From contig DGGY01000038.1 in NCBI GenBank assembly GCA_002392405.1, positions 1 through 57,635 of the forward strand: 57,635 bases of DNA. Direction: 5' to 3'. Of the stretch, positions 1 to 9,700 are shown piece by piece. Both the position numbers and the translations under genes were made by a program. Each line of letters opens with the position of its first letter. Position 1 is the first letter of the stretch. Origin of the DNA: Treponema sp. UBA3862. Its GTDB lineage: Bacteria; Spirochaetota; Spirochaetia; Treponematales; Treponemataceae. The notes beneath the pieces are model-generated. The model did no database searches and was not told where the DNA came from. It worked only from the letters and a program-made list of their open reading frames with translations.

Positions 1-215
1 CGGACATCCTTCTTCTGGATGAGCCTTTTGCCCATATCGACTTTGCTACCCGTCTGCACGTAATGAAGGTAATTTCTGATTATCTTGCTGAACATGCAAC
101 AATTCTTGTAGTTGTAACTCATGAGGATTTTGACTTAAGGTACTTTGTTGAAAAGAACTTTGACTTCCCTGAACTTGTAGGACAGTATAAGGAAATGGAA
201 AGCGCTGCAGTATAA
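1..215 (+). CDS. ABC transporter ATP-binding protein, C-terminal end (partial)
   Basis: The gene enters from the left edge; only the last 70 codons are present, in the frame starting at base 3, with TAA at 213-215. The visible part starts with a Walker B-like strand, ILLLDEPFAHID, followed by a D-loop-like segment. About 30 residues later VVVTHED looks like the H-switch of ABC ATPases. The tail after the H-switch is short (about 27 residues), so no accessory domain follows the nucleotide-binding domain. The substrate and the membrane partner cannot be told from this fragment. A strong bidirectional hairpin follows. Confidence 0.75.
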   Translation, partial: DILLLDEPFAHIDFATRLHVMKVISDYLAEHATILVVVTHEDFDLRYFVEKNFDFPELVGQYKEMESAAV

Positions 216-225
216 AAAAACTGCA

Positions 226-281
226 CAAAAAAAGCGGCCGGCCCTGACAGAAATAAAAAGCGGGGACCGGCCGTTTTTTTT
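226..281. terminator. Bidirectional intrinsic terminator
   Basis: The arm CGGCCGG (235-241) pairs with CCGGCCG (267-273), extended by CCC/GGG across a one-base bulge. An A-run lies on the left and eight T on the right, so it can end both the ABC gene (plus) and the convergent AEC transporter gene (minus). Confidence 0.85.
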
Positions 282-292
282 GAGTAAGGGGA

Positions 293-1327
293 TTAAACCG
301 TAAAAATGCCTGTCTGGGCGCAGGCGAAAATGATTGCAAAAAGAGTAAAGGCACTTGCAATGCTTGTCCAGACTACAAGCTGTCCTGCTAGTTCATCGTC
401 GTTGTTCATTTCTGTTGCCATCGGAACTGAACTTACTGCCACAGGGGTGCCGAAGAGAGCAATGAGGGCTGGAAATTCAACTTCTCCAAAGCCAAGGGCA
501 CGGGCTGCAAAAAGAACTGAAACAGGAACGATTACAAGGCGTGTTAAAGTCCCTGCGGTAATCATGTATTTGAGTTTTGCAACCGCGCTGAAGGTAAATC
601 CGCCGCCTAAAGCAATGAGGGCAACTGTTGTGGCACAGCTTCCGAGCATTTCCAGTGTGCGGTATAAAAAAGGAAGGTTTTCTTTAATTGTAAATACAGG
701 CCGTTCAATTCCGGCTTCGTTTATCTCTAGTGGAATAAAGTGCCTTATTATGAGAACTATAAAACCTGTCAGACATGCTATAATCAGAGGGTTTTTTGCA
801 ATGTTTTTGAGCACAGTAAGGATGCCTGCAGATTTTCCGTTTTCCTTTATAAACATGGTAAGTGAAATTACTGCAAGAATATTGAAAAGCGGAATAAAAA
901 TTGAGGTAAGCACTGAAGCGACTGCGACAGCACTGTCAAAGCATTCTTTTCCGCTCATAAGGGAAATGACCATGGAAAGACCGATTATTGCATTGTTTGA
1001 ACGGTAAGCGGCCTGAACCATTACGCCTTTCTGCTTTTCATCCTTTACAAATAAGGCACAGAGAATGACTGAGATAAAAAATGACAGCATTATTGCGGCA
1101 AATGTAAATAAAACGATTTTTGTGTAGCCTAAAACTTCGCTTAAATTTTCAATTTTGTAGACATTTAAAAAGAGCATGACAGGAAGACAGCAGCGGAAAC
1201 TAAGTTTATTCAGGAATTTAAAGAATTCCGGTGGAAATATTTTTAATACTTTGAGGAAATAGCCTGTTAAAATAGTAAGGACAATCGGAAGAACGACGTT
1301 ACAGGTGAATAAAAATCTTGCAGTCAT
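293..1327 (-). CDS. AEC family (auxin efflux carrier-type) transporter
   Basis: This 344-residue integral membrane protein has about ten hydrophobic helices spread over its length, in the two-bundle layout of the Mem_trans (AEC) family. The features that suggest the family are the N-terminal PIVLTILTGYFLK helix, a central polar loop around residues 165-175, and the C-terminal region with ALIALFGTPVAVSS and TEMNNDDELAGQLV, close to the conserved P-x-A-x-x-x-x-x-x-E pattern near the last helices. Family members export small organic acids or related compounds by secondary transport; the substrate is not predictable here. It stands alone on the minus strand and shares a bidirectional terminator with the preceding gene. 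A long plus-strand open frame over it is a shadow. Confidence 0.85.
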   Translation of the reverse strand: MTARFLFTCNVVLPIVLTILTGYFLKVLKIFPPEFFKFLNKLSFRCCLPVMLFLNVYKIENLSEVLGYTKIVLFTFAAIMLSFFISVILCALFVKDEKQKGVMVQAAYRSNNAIIGLSMVISLMSGKECFDSAVAVASVLTSIFIPLFNILAVISLTMFIKENGKSAGILTVLKNIAKNPLIIACLTGFIVLIIRHFIPLEINEAGIERPVFTIKENLPFLYRTLEMLGSCATTVALIALGGGFTFSAVAKLKYMITAGTLTRLVIVPVSVLFAARALGFGEVEFPALIALFGTPVAVSSVPMATEMNNDDELAGQLVVWTSIASAFTLFAIIFACAQTGIFTV

Positions 1328-1408
1328 GGTTATATTTTACGGGAATAGGGAAATGTGTTCAATTAAAATTCTGGTCGTTAAATTTAAAATGATTTGCCTT
1401 TTCACTTG

Positions 1409-1437
1409 TTGAAAAAAACTCTCTCTTCAGTTAAAAT
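1409..1437 (+). promoter_or_regulatory. Sigma-70-type promoter for the 1477 gene
   Basis: TTGAAA (1409-1414) and TAAAAT (1432-1437) are separated by exactly 17 bases, and the -10 box lies 39 bases before the ATG. Only the sequence match supports this. Confidence 0.6.
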
Positions 1438-1476
1438 GAACTATTGTTATTTATGAATATCTTTTGGAGGATATAA

Positions 1477-2118
1477 ATGAAATTTTTTAATAAATACAAT
1501 ATTGTTTCACTGGCTCTTCTTGCAGCATTTGTTATTGTTCAGTTTGTACCGTTTACACATTCAACATTAATCTATTCTGAAGTAGAAGATTCTCAGACAG
1601 TATTTGATGAAGCAACTCAGAGCTATGTTACTAATTCAAAAACATGGGCACAGCTTCCGGTTGGCGTTACAGGCAAAGACAGAGGTTCATGGCCTACAGA
1701 AATCAAATACGGTGAATTCAACGAATGGGAACCTGAAGTTCAGGAAAAATATCCTCTTTACGGCGAAAAACAGATTTCAATCTTTACTTATGTATGGAAT
1801 CCTGCCGGAGCACTTTATGGTCACAAAGTAAATGCATATATCCTTATCCAGGTACTTTTCATTGCTTTCGGACTTTTTGCTTTCCTTATTAAGAACTATA
1901 TGTCAAAAGCAGTTGTTGCATTCCTTTTTGGTCTTTCTAATATCTGGGCTTTTGTAAGAACTTTACTTCTCAGAGCTTCAGAAGAACTTACAGCATACTG
2001 GCCTACAACAATTCTTCTTCTTATTCTCGGTCTTGCAGCAATCGCAGCAGGCATTTACTTCATCCCTGAATATTTCAGAGAAAAGGCTCACAACGAAGCT
2101 GTAAGAAAATCACTCTAG
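1477..2118 (+). CDS. Four-helix membrane protein of unknown function
   Basis: I do not recognise a family for this 213-residue protein. One hydrophobic helix lies at the N-terminus (about residues 8-26). A soluble, probably extracytoplasmic segment of about 90 residues follows, rich in Trp, Glu and Tyr. Three further helices lie at about 118-138, 142-165 and 173-196, and the tail is short, charged and probably cytoplasmic. The start is well supported: TTTTGGAGGATATAAATG places a GGAGG ribosome site seven bases upstream. It has its own promoter and terminator, so it appears to be a single-gene transcript. The soluble loop between helices 1 and 2 could be a sensor or binding segment, but nothing in the sequence proves it. 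Confidence 0.8.
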   Translation: MKFFNKYNIVSLALLAAFVIVQFVPFTHSTLIYSEVEDSQTVFDEATQSYVTNSKTWAQLPVGVTGKDRGSWPTEIKYGEFNEWEPEVQEKYPLYGEKQISIFTYVWNPAGALYGHKVNAYILIQVLFIAFGLFAFLIKNYMSKAVVAFLFGLSNIWAFVRTLLLRASEELTAYWPTTILLLILGLAAIAAGIYFIPEYFREKAHNEAVRKSL

Positions 2119-2140
2119 TGATATTAAACTGATTTGAACG

Positions 2141-2172
2141 GCTCAGGACTTTTTTGTCCTGGGCTTTTTTTT
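2141..2172 (+). terminator. Intrinsic terminator after the four-helix membrane protein gene
   Basis: GCTCAGGAC (2141-2149) and GTCCTGGGC (2156-2164) form a nine-pair stem with one G-U pair and a six-base T-rich loop, followed by eight T. Confidence 0.85.
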
Positions 2173-2246
2173 ATGCCCTGACTACCGGATTTTGTTAAAG
2201 TCCGTGGACGTTTCAGGTCTGCTTGATTTTGTCTTTTGTTTTTCCG

Positions 2247-2606
2247 ATGATTAAAATAATGAAGAAAAAAGTTTTTTTCCTTTTTATATTAATTCTCTTC
2301 TGTTTTGTCTGTACCGCAGAATCTTACACTAAGGTTACAGTTGAACTTCCTAACGGGGAAGGGGTATTGTATTCAACTTTTTACTGCTTCAATGATTTAC
2401 AGACAGGACGGGTTTTAGCAAAAGAACTATATAATATAGATAATCTCGATACTATCCTTAAAGCAGGCAGGTTTAAAAGACTTGTGATGATTCCGCCCGG
2501 CTCTGCAATTACTAAATACAATTACGCCGTAATGACGCACGCCCATGAGTTCTGGTTTTTTGAAAACCGGGACGACGGCTGGCTGTGGGGAACGGGAAGA
2601 TACTAA
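2247..2606 (+). CDS. Small secreted protein of unknown function
   Basis: The ATG at 2247 gives 119 residues; a second in-frame ATG at 2259 gives 115 and starts directly with a classical signal peptide (MKKKVFFLFILILF, likely cleaved after CTA). A TTG at 2223 is also open but would put extra residues before the signal. No strong ribosome site marks either ATG, which leaves the start uncertain. The mature part is about 96 residues, has no recognised domain, and carries a Gly/Trp/Asp-rich C-terminus with DDGWLWGTG. It sits between a terminator and the thioesterase promoter, so it is probably transcribed alone and weakly. It is most likely a periplasmic or exported protein. Confidence 0.6.
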   Translation: MIKIMKKKVFFLFILILFCFVCTAESYTKVTVELPNGEGVLYSTFYCFNDLQTGRVLAKELYNIDNLDTILKAGRFKRLVMIPPGSAITKYNYAVMTHAHEFWFFENRDDGWLWGTGRY

Positions 2607-2658
2607 GGATAATGCGTATTTCTTAATGCACGCCCCTGTTATATTTGATCTGTCGCCT

Positions 2659-2686
2659 TTGCCTTTTTTTTTGATTTTTATATAAT
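2659..2686 (+). promoter_or_regulatory. Possible promoter for the thioesterase gene
   Basis: A perfect TATAAT (2681-2686) lies 16 bases after TTGCCT (2659-2664), a four-of-six -35 match, and 27 bases before the thioesterase ATG. Confidence 0.5.
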
Positions 2687-2712
2687 TGTGATTGAAATTA
2701 GGAGAAAAATAA

Positions 2713-3498
2713 ATGGCAGATAAAATTCCTGAAAGCTCTTCTTTTAAGGCTTATCACAGTGACGACCTTGCTTTTCACAGCGAAAGCATGGTTTATTTCA
2801 GTCAGTGCAATGAAAACAGAAACATCAGTCTTAATGAAATTCTTAAAGTGACTTCTGATGTTGCCGTTGAGGATTTTAACAGACGCTGCATGAGCCGCCA
2901 GGATCTGGCAGATAAAGGCATTGCAATTTTAGTTTCAAGGGATTCCTTCCGTATTCATAAATATCCCCGTGAAAACCAGCATATCATTGTTCATACCTGG
3001 GAAGAGAAAAGTGAAGCCCTGCAGTTTGTGCGCGCCTATGAAGTTGAAAGTTCTGACGGTGAAAAACTTATAAGCGGAATTACAGCCTGGCTTTTAGTTG
3101 ACGTCAAGGAAAGACGGATTCTTCCGATTAAGAAGTTTGACGCCATGGGCTTAAGAACTCCCACCACGCTGAAACGTGAACATGACTGTCTTCCATATGG
3201 AAAAATCACTATACCTGAAGATGCTGAACTCTGGGACGAAAGAACAATCAAATACAGTGATCTTGATGCAAACGGTCATACAAATAATTCACGTTATGCA
3301 GCTTTTGCCCAGGATGCACTTCCTGCTGAATATCAGGCAAAAGAATACCATGATTTTAGAATCAACTTTGCAAAAGAAGCAATGCCAGGACAGAAAGTAA
3401 AAATTTACGGAAAAGTGATTCCTGAAGAAAAGACAATTCTTATGACTGGAAAAACTGAAGAAGGCGTGTCTTTTGAAGTAGAATTGAAGTGGATTTAG
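2713..3498 (+). CDS. Acyl-ACP thioesterase
   Basis: This 261-residue protein has the double hot-dog layout of bacterial acyl-ACP thioesterases (PF01643), which release free fatty acids from acyl carrier protein in the cytoplasm. The first hot-dog covers about residues 12-135 and includes a YFSQCNENRNISL segment and a strand reading TAWLLVDVKERRILP. The second begins near 165 and carries DLDANGHTNN (183-192), matching the D-x-D-x-N-x-H-x-N-N active-site strand of the family, with N187 and H189 as the likely key residues. The length agrees with bacterial members. AGGAGAAAAATAA before the ATG is a good ribosome site. The gene is flanked by its own promoter and a terminator. Chain-length preference cannot be read from the sequence. 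Confidence 0.88.
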   Translation: MADKIPESSSFKAYHSDDLAFHSESMVYFSQCNENRNISLNEILKVTSDVAVEDFNRRCMSRQDLADKGIAILVSRDSFRIHKYPRENQHIIVHTWEEKSEALQFVRAYEVESSDGEKLISGITAWLLVDVKERRILPIKKFDAMGLRTPTTLKREHDCLPYGKITIPEDAELWDERTIKYSDLDANGHTNNSRYAAFAQDALPAEYQAKEYHDFRINFAKEAMPGQKVKIYGKVIPEEKTILMTGKTEEGVSFEVELKWI

Positions 3499-3613
3499 AG
3501 ATTCTTCCTTCAGATTTTTATGCAGGTTTTTGCGGCAGGATGAGCAGTATTTAATTCCGGGAAAACCTCAAAATGCGATATTTTAATATAAAAAGTTATT
3601 ATTTTTTTACAAA

Positions 3614-3642
3614 GATCGGTTATATAACCGGTCTTTTTTTTT
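3614..3642 (+). terminator. Intrinsic terminator upstream of the first giant gene
   Basis: GATCGGTT (3614-3621) pairs with AACCGGTC (3626-3633), with one G-U pair, followed by nine T. It lies 115 bases after the thioesterase stop and separates that gene from the giant lipoprotein genes. Confidence 0.75.
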
Positions 3643-3715
3643 AATTAGTGATATGAGGAATAAAATATACCGATATATAAATGTAAAAATGTTTTTAATT
3701 TCTCGGGAGTGAGTT

Positions 3716-6700
3716 ATGAAAAATTTATTTAAGAACAATTTTGTAAAGATTATTTTTTCAGTATCTGTTGCACTTGCTGCACTTATCACCGGTATTTCCT
3801 GTGAAATCGGTCTTGGTTCATCCGTAGATACTGAAGCTCCAAAACTGAGTATTACATATCCTCCGACAAATTCCATTATCAGGGAAACATTTACTTTAGG
3901 CGGCAAATGGTCTGATGATAAAACTGTTAAAGCTGTTGTCGTAAGCGTCAGAAAAGTCGTTGGCAAGGATAAAACTGAAGTTCAGTCTGCACAGGCTGAT
4001 GTAAGTCCAGAAGGAAGCTGGCAGATAGACTTAAATGAATATGACAAAACAAACGGCTGGCGCTTTGAAGACGGTGATTATCAAGTTGCTGCCTATGCTG
4101 TTGATAATTCAGGACACACTTCCGGCGAAACAAATATAGCCATTACTATTGATAATACTGCCCCTGTTCTCGTACTCACAAAACCTCTTTCTGTAGGAAG
4201 CAGCACTCCTAAAACTTACGGACGAACTGTTCAGATGGAAGGAACAGTTTCTGAAGCCTGTGAAGCTGGTATTTCAAAACTTACAGTAAGCTTTTATAAC
4301 GAAGCAGGCGAAAAACTTTTTGATACTGAGTTTAAAGATGTAGGAAATGATATCAGTAATGCAAGTCCGCTTGTAATTGCACAGTATTATGATGAAGGAA
4401 ATGAGCCGGCTGAAAGTGATGAAAATTACTATAAATGGCAGAATTATAAGAGTCTTTATGGTCAGGAGACAATTGATTCTTATATTCAGACAGGGACCAG
4501 TCCTTCTAAAAAGTTTTATTTTACTGTGACTGCCTGTGATGAAGCGTGTGTTTATGATGATTTTGAAAATCTTGGCGTAAAGACAGGCGGAAATGAAACT
4601 TCCCTTTATTACCGTAATACATCCGATATGGATAAACTTATTAACGGTAAAAAAGAACATTTTCAGAATTTCAACCTGTTAAAGCTCCGTAATTATCTTA
4701 ATGGAACTGATTCAACTTATAAGGATAATGAAAGTGAACTCAATGAAATTCTTGGTGCAGCTGAGAGTATAAGTACAACTACTGAAAAAACTGAGACAAT
4801 TACAAGTGAGACTTCAAATACGGATACTTCTTCAGGTAATGTGTGGCTTTCTTTCAGCATTAACCCGTCAAATAATCCTACTTATACGATGAGTGGTTTT
4901 GAAAAAAAGGAAAATGATACTTCAGGAAATTATGAAGACGGCTATTACAAGTATTTTGCAGGCTCAACAATTAATGCGACCATTTCACCGGGTCTTGACC
5001 TTATAAATTTAAAAACTTCAACTATAAGTATTTATTACAAGATTAAAGACAGTGATGATAAACTGCTTCTGTGGACATGGAATAGAACTGCGGCCATTGA
5101 ATATGCAAAGACAAAAGGTCTTACTCAAGTTCAGGCGGAAGCAAATGTTGATACAAATCCGTCAGGCTTCCGTTATACACCTGCTTCTGCTGATGAAGTG
5201 TCTGACCGTTTGAGCATCAATACCACTTTATCAACTACAGAATCTGATATTGTTGCAGGTAAATTCTATGACTTCTGTATAGAAGGTTTTGATAATGATG
5301 ACCAGCAGATTATTGCTGCCAACTCCCCGACAGGTTACGGCTTTGTTGCTACAACAAGTACTACCGCGCCTGTAATCAGCATCGGCTCTTCAGCCGGTAA
5401 TGTAAATATTGAAGGTCAGAGCGCTGTTTCTAAAGATGTTCTTGACAGCGGTACTTTCGGCTTCAGCGGAACTGTAAATTCTTCAGGCGAACTTATAAAT
5501 GAAGGACAGGATTACAGATTCTACACTGTAGAAATTAAAGACGCAGCAGATTCTTCTAATACAGATAAAATTGAAGGTGAAATCACTGACTGCAGCCTGC
5601 GTAATTCAAGCAGTTACACCTATGACTGGGCATTTACTGTTCCTTCAAGCGCAAAACTGAATGCAGTAATTGAAAGAGGAAAAGAGAAGGGGCTTTTTGT
5701 TCTTGATGTATCTGTCAACTTCAGAAACGGCGGCGGAACTTCAACCCAGAAACGCACTTATTATCTTGATACAAAGAAAGCTGTTATCTCTAACGTTGAA
5801 ATTTCAACGGGTTATTCTAAAGATGATGTAATTTACATCAATAATTCTAAGACTTTCACTTTAAGCGGAACTACTACTGATAACTATCTTGTTGGTTCTA
5901 CATCTTATGTATTTGCCGGTACAGCTGCTAACGGCAGTCCGAAAACTGTAACAGGTTCTGAAGGCGGAAACATTTCATGGAGTTTTGAAAACGTTGACCT
6001 TTCAGTCTTTAAGGCAGTTTCTGATGCTGCAGATATCGTACTTACTGTTACTTCAAAGGATAAGGCTGGCAACAGTACTGAAAAGACAATTAATATCGAA
6101 CTTGATGTTACTCCTCCAAAAGCGCTGCATGCGCTCGACGGTAAAGATAAGGATGTTTACTTTAGAATCGGGGATGCTGATAATGATGACATTGATTCTT
6201 CAAATCCTCTCTGGAGTAATTCTCTTGATAAAGATGTTGGCGGAAAGTATTCAGGTAACACTTATGCCAATTCAAAAACTGTAAAAATCCGCGGATATTT
6301 TAATGATGAGCAGAGTGACGTAAAGATGATTTATTATAAAATCTTTACAGGTACAGAGCCTTCTGTCTCTGAGGTAAATGCCTTCTTTAATGATTATGAA
6401 AATCTTAAGACAGGTTTTTTTGCACCTCTTTCAACTCCTAAGGAAAGACGCATTTTCTACACCGGAATTGAAGAAAACGAGGCATCTGCTTCTACTGCCG
6501 GACTTATTGGTAATGTAAGTGACGGGGATGATGATCCTGGTGCTCAGACTGAAGTTAAGAGTTCTCTGAAAGAGGGCTCTAAATACTGGATTAAGTTAAA
6601 GTCTAACTTTGATGCGACAATTTCCGGACTTGAATTAGGACACAATTATATTGCGCTTGTCGCAGTTGATAACGTAGGAAACGCAGGCCTTGATGCCGTA

Positions 6701-9700
6701 ACCTTAAAGGTTAAGGATGACCAGGGTAATGTTTCTTATACAAATTACACTAATATTTCCCTCAACATCGATACAGAAAGTCCTATCCTTCTGTGTACTT
6801 CTCACAACGGACAGGAATATACAAATAAAGTAAATTCAATTTCTGTAAGCGGTACCTGCTCTGACCTTCCTGAAGGAGCAAACTCAGGTGTTAAATCCGT
6901 TGAACTTAAAGTAGATGGAAAAGCTGTAACTGCAGATGTAAGCGGTTCTTCATGGACTGCAGAAATTCCTGTTTCAATCCTTAAAGACCTTTCTGATACT
7001 ACTTACAACGTAAATGCAACTGTAACTGACAATGCGGGCAATTCAAGTGCTTCGACAATATTTACTTTAAAAGGTGATACAACTTCTCCTTGGGTAGAAA
7101 TCAATACTCCTGAAGCTGCCTCTACTGTAAACGGAAAAATCAGCATGAGCGGCTCTGTTGAATACGAAGATTCTGCTCCTGCAAAGATTGAACTCTACTG
7201 TTCAAAGACTGTGCCTGACAGCTCTACAACACTTGAATCACTTGTTAAACTAGGCACAATTACTGATTCTGCAAAAATTTACAGCTGGAAATTTGAAAAT
7301 ATCGATGTAAAGACAAAATCAGGCGTTACTGAAGATTCTCCGCGCACAACCCTTTACATGATTCCTGTTGTAACTGACAAGGCTGGAAACTGCAATGTTT
7401 ATTCAACTGCTTCTGACGGAACAAGAACTTATGCTTACAGGGCAACGGAGCAGGCAGGCAAAAAGCCTAATTATTTTGCTTATACCGTAGACCAGAATAC
7501 GGACCGCCCGGTTATACGTATTTCAAGTATGGACAATACTGAAGGCTGGGTAACAAAATCAACTGTTCAGGGAACAGTAACTGATGATGACGGTGTTGAA
7601 GAATTCTATATTTCTCAGAACGGAACAAGCTGGAAAAAACAGACTGTAAACAGCGGAAGCTGGAGTTATGAAATTACAGGCGGCGATGGAGAAGGCAAAG
7701 AACTGTTCTTTAAGGTTAAGGATAAGGAAGGAACTACCTTCGTTACAGGCGGTTCACGCTTTGTTCGTCCGTATTATCTGTATGCGGCAACCGAAGAGAC
7801 TGAATACGGAGAAAACGAATACGGTCTTGATAATACTGAACACGTTGTAATTAACCTTGATACAAGTGCACCTTACATCTCTGAACTTGGGCTTACGATT
7901 GGAGAAGCTCCGGCTGACCTTACAGCTGCTTCTGTAGTTGCAACTAACCCGACTAATGCTGAATACAAGGTAAGTGCAAACCGCTACATCGGCGGTGACT
8001 ACAAATACTTTAAGATTTATGCTCCTGTCAACGAAACTAACTTTGACAGGGTAACTGTCCTCATTGCTGATTCCGACGGAAATACTGAGACTAAAAAATA
8101 TAAGACATATTCTGCCGGTGCAGAAGAAGCAATTTCTGAAGATGAACTCGCTCTTGATGAAGTCAGTTCTGTAACTTACACGACAGGCGGAAAAGTTTAT
8201 CAGTATTATGAAACAACAATTCTTGTTTCTACTTCTGCAGTCGAATCAGGATTAAAATCGCTTACAATTACTGCCTACGATAAGGCTGGCAACAAGACTC
8301 CTGTAACAAAAAATATTCAGGTCGATAATGACGGACCTGAGGTTAAGATTATAAGCCCTGTTTCAGGCGAAATTGTAACAGGAAAGATAACTGTTTCAGG
8401 GTCTGCAATTGACGGTATTTCAGGAACTACCGGAACTAAGTGGATGATTCCGACTGCTGCACAGAGGGCAGAAGCCGCTTCCAAAGCCAGTGATGCACTC
8501 CGCGCTGAATATCTTGCAGGACTTACCTGGAAGGGAACTTTAAGTGCTTCTTCCAACTCAACTATGTGGAGTTTTGTATTTGATGATGAGTCAAATGAAT
8601 CATTTGATAATTTTGACAGCGAAACTTATGCATCAGATATAACAGACGGCATTTACACTCTGCCTGTATATTTTAAGGCAGAAGACTCACTTGGAAACTA
8701 TACTGTATTTGAAAGCTATTACATAAAACACAATCCTGACGGCGACAGACCTCAGGTTACTTTCCAGTATCCTTCAAGCGCTGATTATGACGCAGGAAAA
8801 ACTTATGTAACTTTAGGCGGTACAATCCGTGCTGCAGGTACAGCCATAATTCCTTCCGGAACAACAACTGTAAAAACAGCATATGTTCAGATTGCTTCTG
8901 ATGCAGGTAACTTTAACAGTACGGACAAAACTACCGCTTCTTCAACTTACGGATTTACTGTAGCTGATGCATATGATGCAATTAACGCTGCTGCAGGAAA
9001 GGCTTACACAAAATCCGCTGTTAATGCGATGAGTGCTTCTGAACTTGAAGTATTCCTTAAAACATACGGCTTTGCTTCTAAGGATGACCTTAACAGCTGG
9101 TGGGGTATTGCTGCCAACGGTTCTGCGGCATGGAATATTCCGTTAAATCAGAACGATAAAATGAATCCTGTTTCAGGAACAAATAATATCAAAATCCGTG
9201 CCTGCGCAATTAACGCAGAAGGAAAAATGGGAGCATGGACTTCTGGTAATGACGGGGTAATTTCAATTCACATTGATAACAATGCTCCGTCGCTTTCAGA
9301 AACTGTAAACCAGTACAGTGTTACTGTAAACCAGGCTTCTGCTTCTGTTTCTCTTGAACCGTCTGCAAGTCAGACATACACGGCTGATATGTATCTGCGC
9401 GGTACCTGGTACTTAGTCTGCGATACTCTGGATGAATCAGGTATCAGTAAGGTAGAAGTTAAGAGACTCTTAAAGGGTGCAGGCGGAAACCCGGTTACCC
9501 TTGATGCAGGCGAATATTCAAAAGTAACTTTAACTTCCGGCGGTAAGACGGGTTACAGGATTTTTGTTCCTGTAACAACTTCGGCAACTTATACAGTAAT
9601 TTCTATTGACCAGGATACAAGCGGAACACCTCATACTGCTTCAATGAGTTACAGCTTCAATCTTGATAATGAACCTCCGACCCTTGATGATTTAACCGGA

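Noticed and set aside
306..1007. A 233-codon open frame on the plus strand across the AEC transporter gene
   Set aside because: It lies antisense inside a clear membrane-transporter gene, has no ribosome site, and its product looks like a low-quality shadow rich in Arg and Ser.
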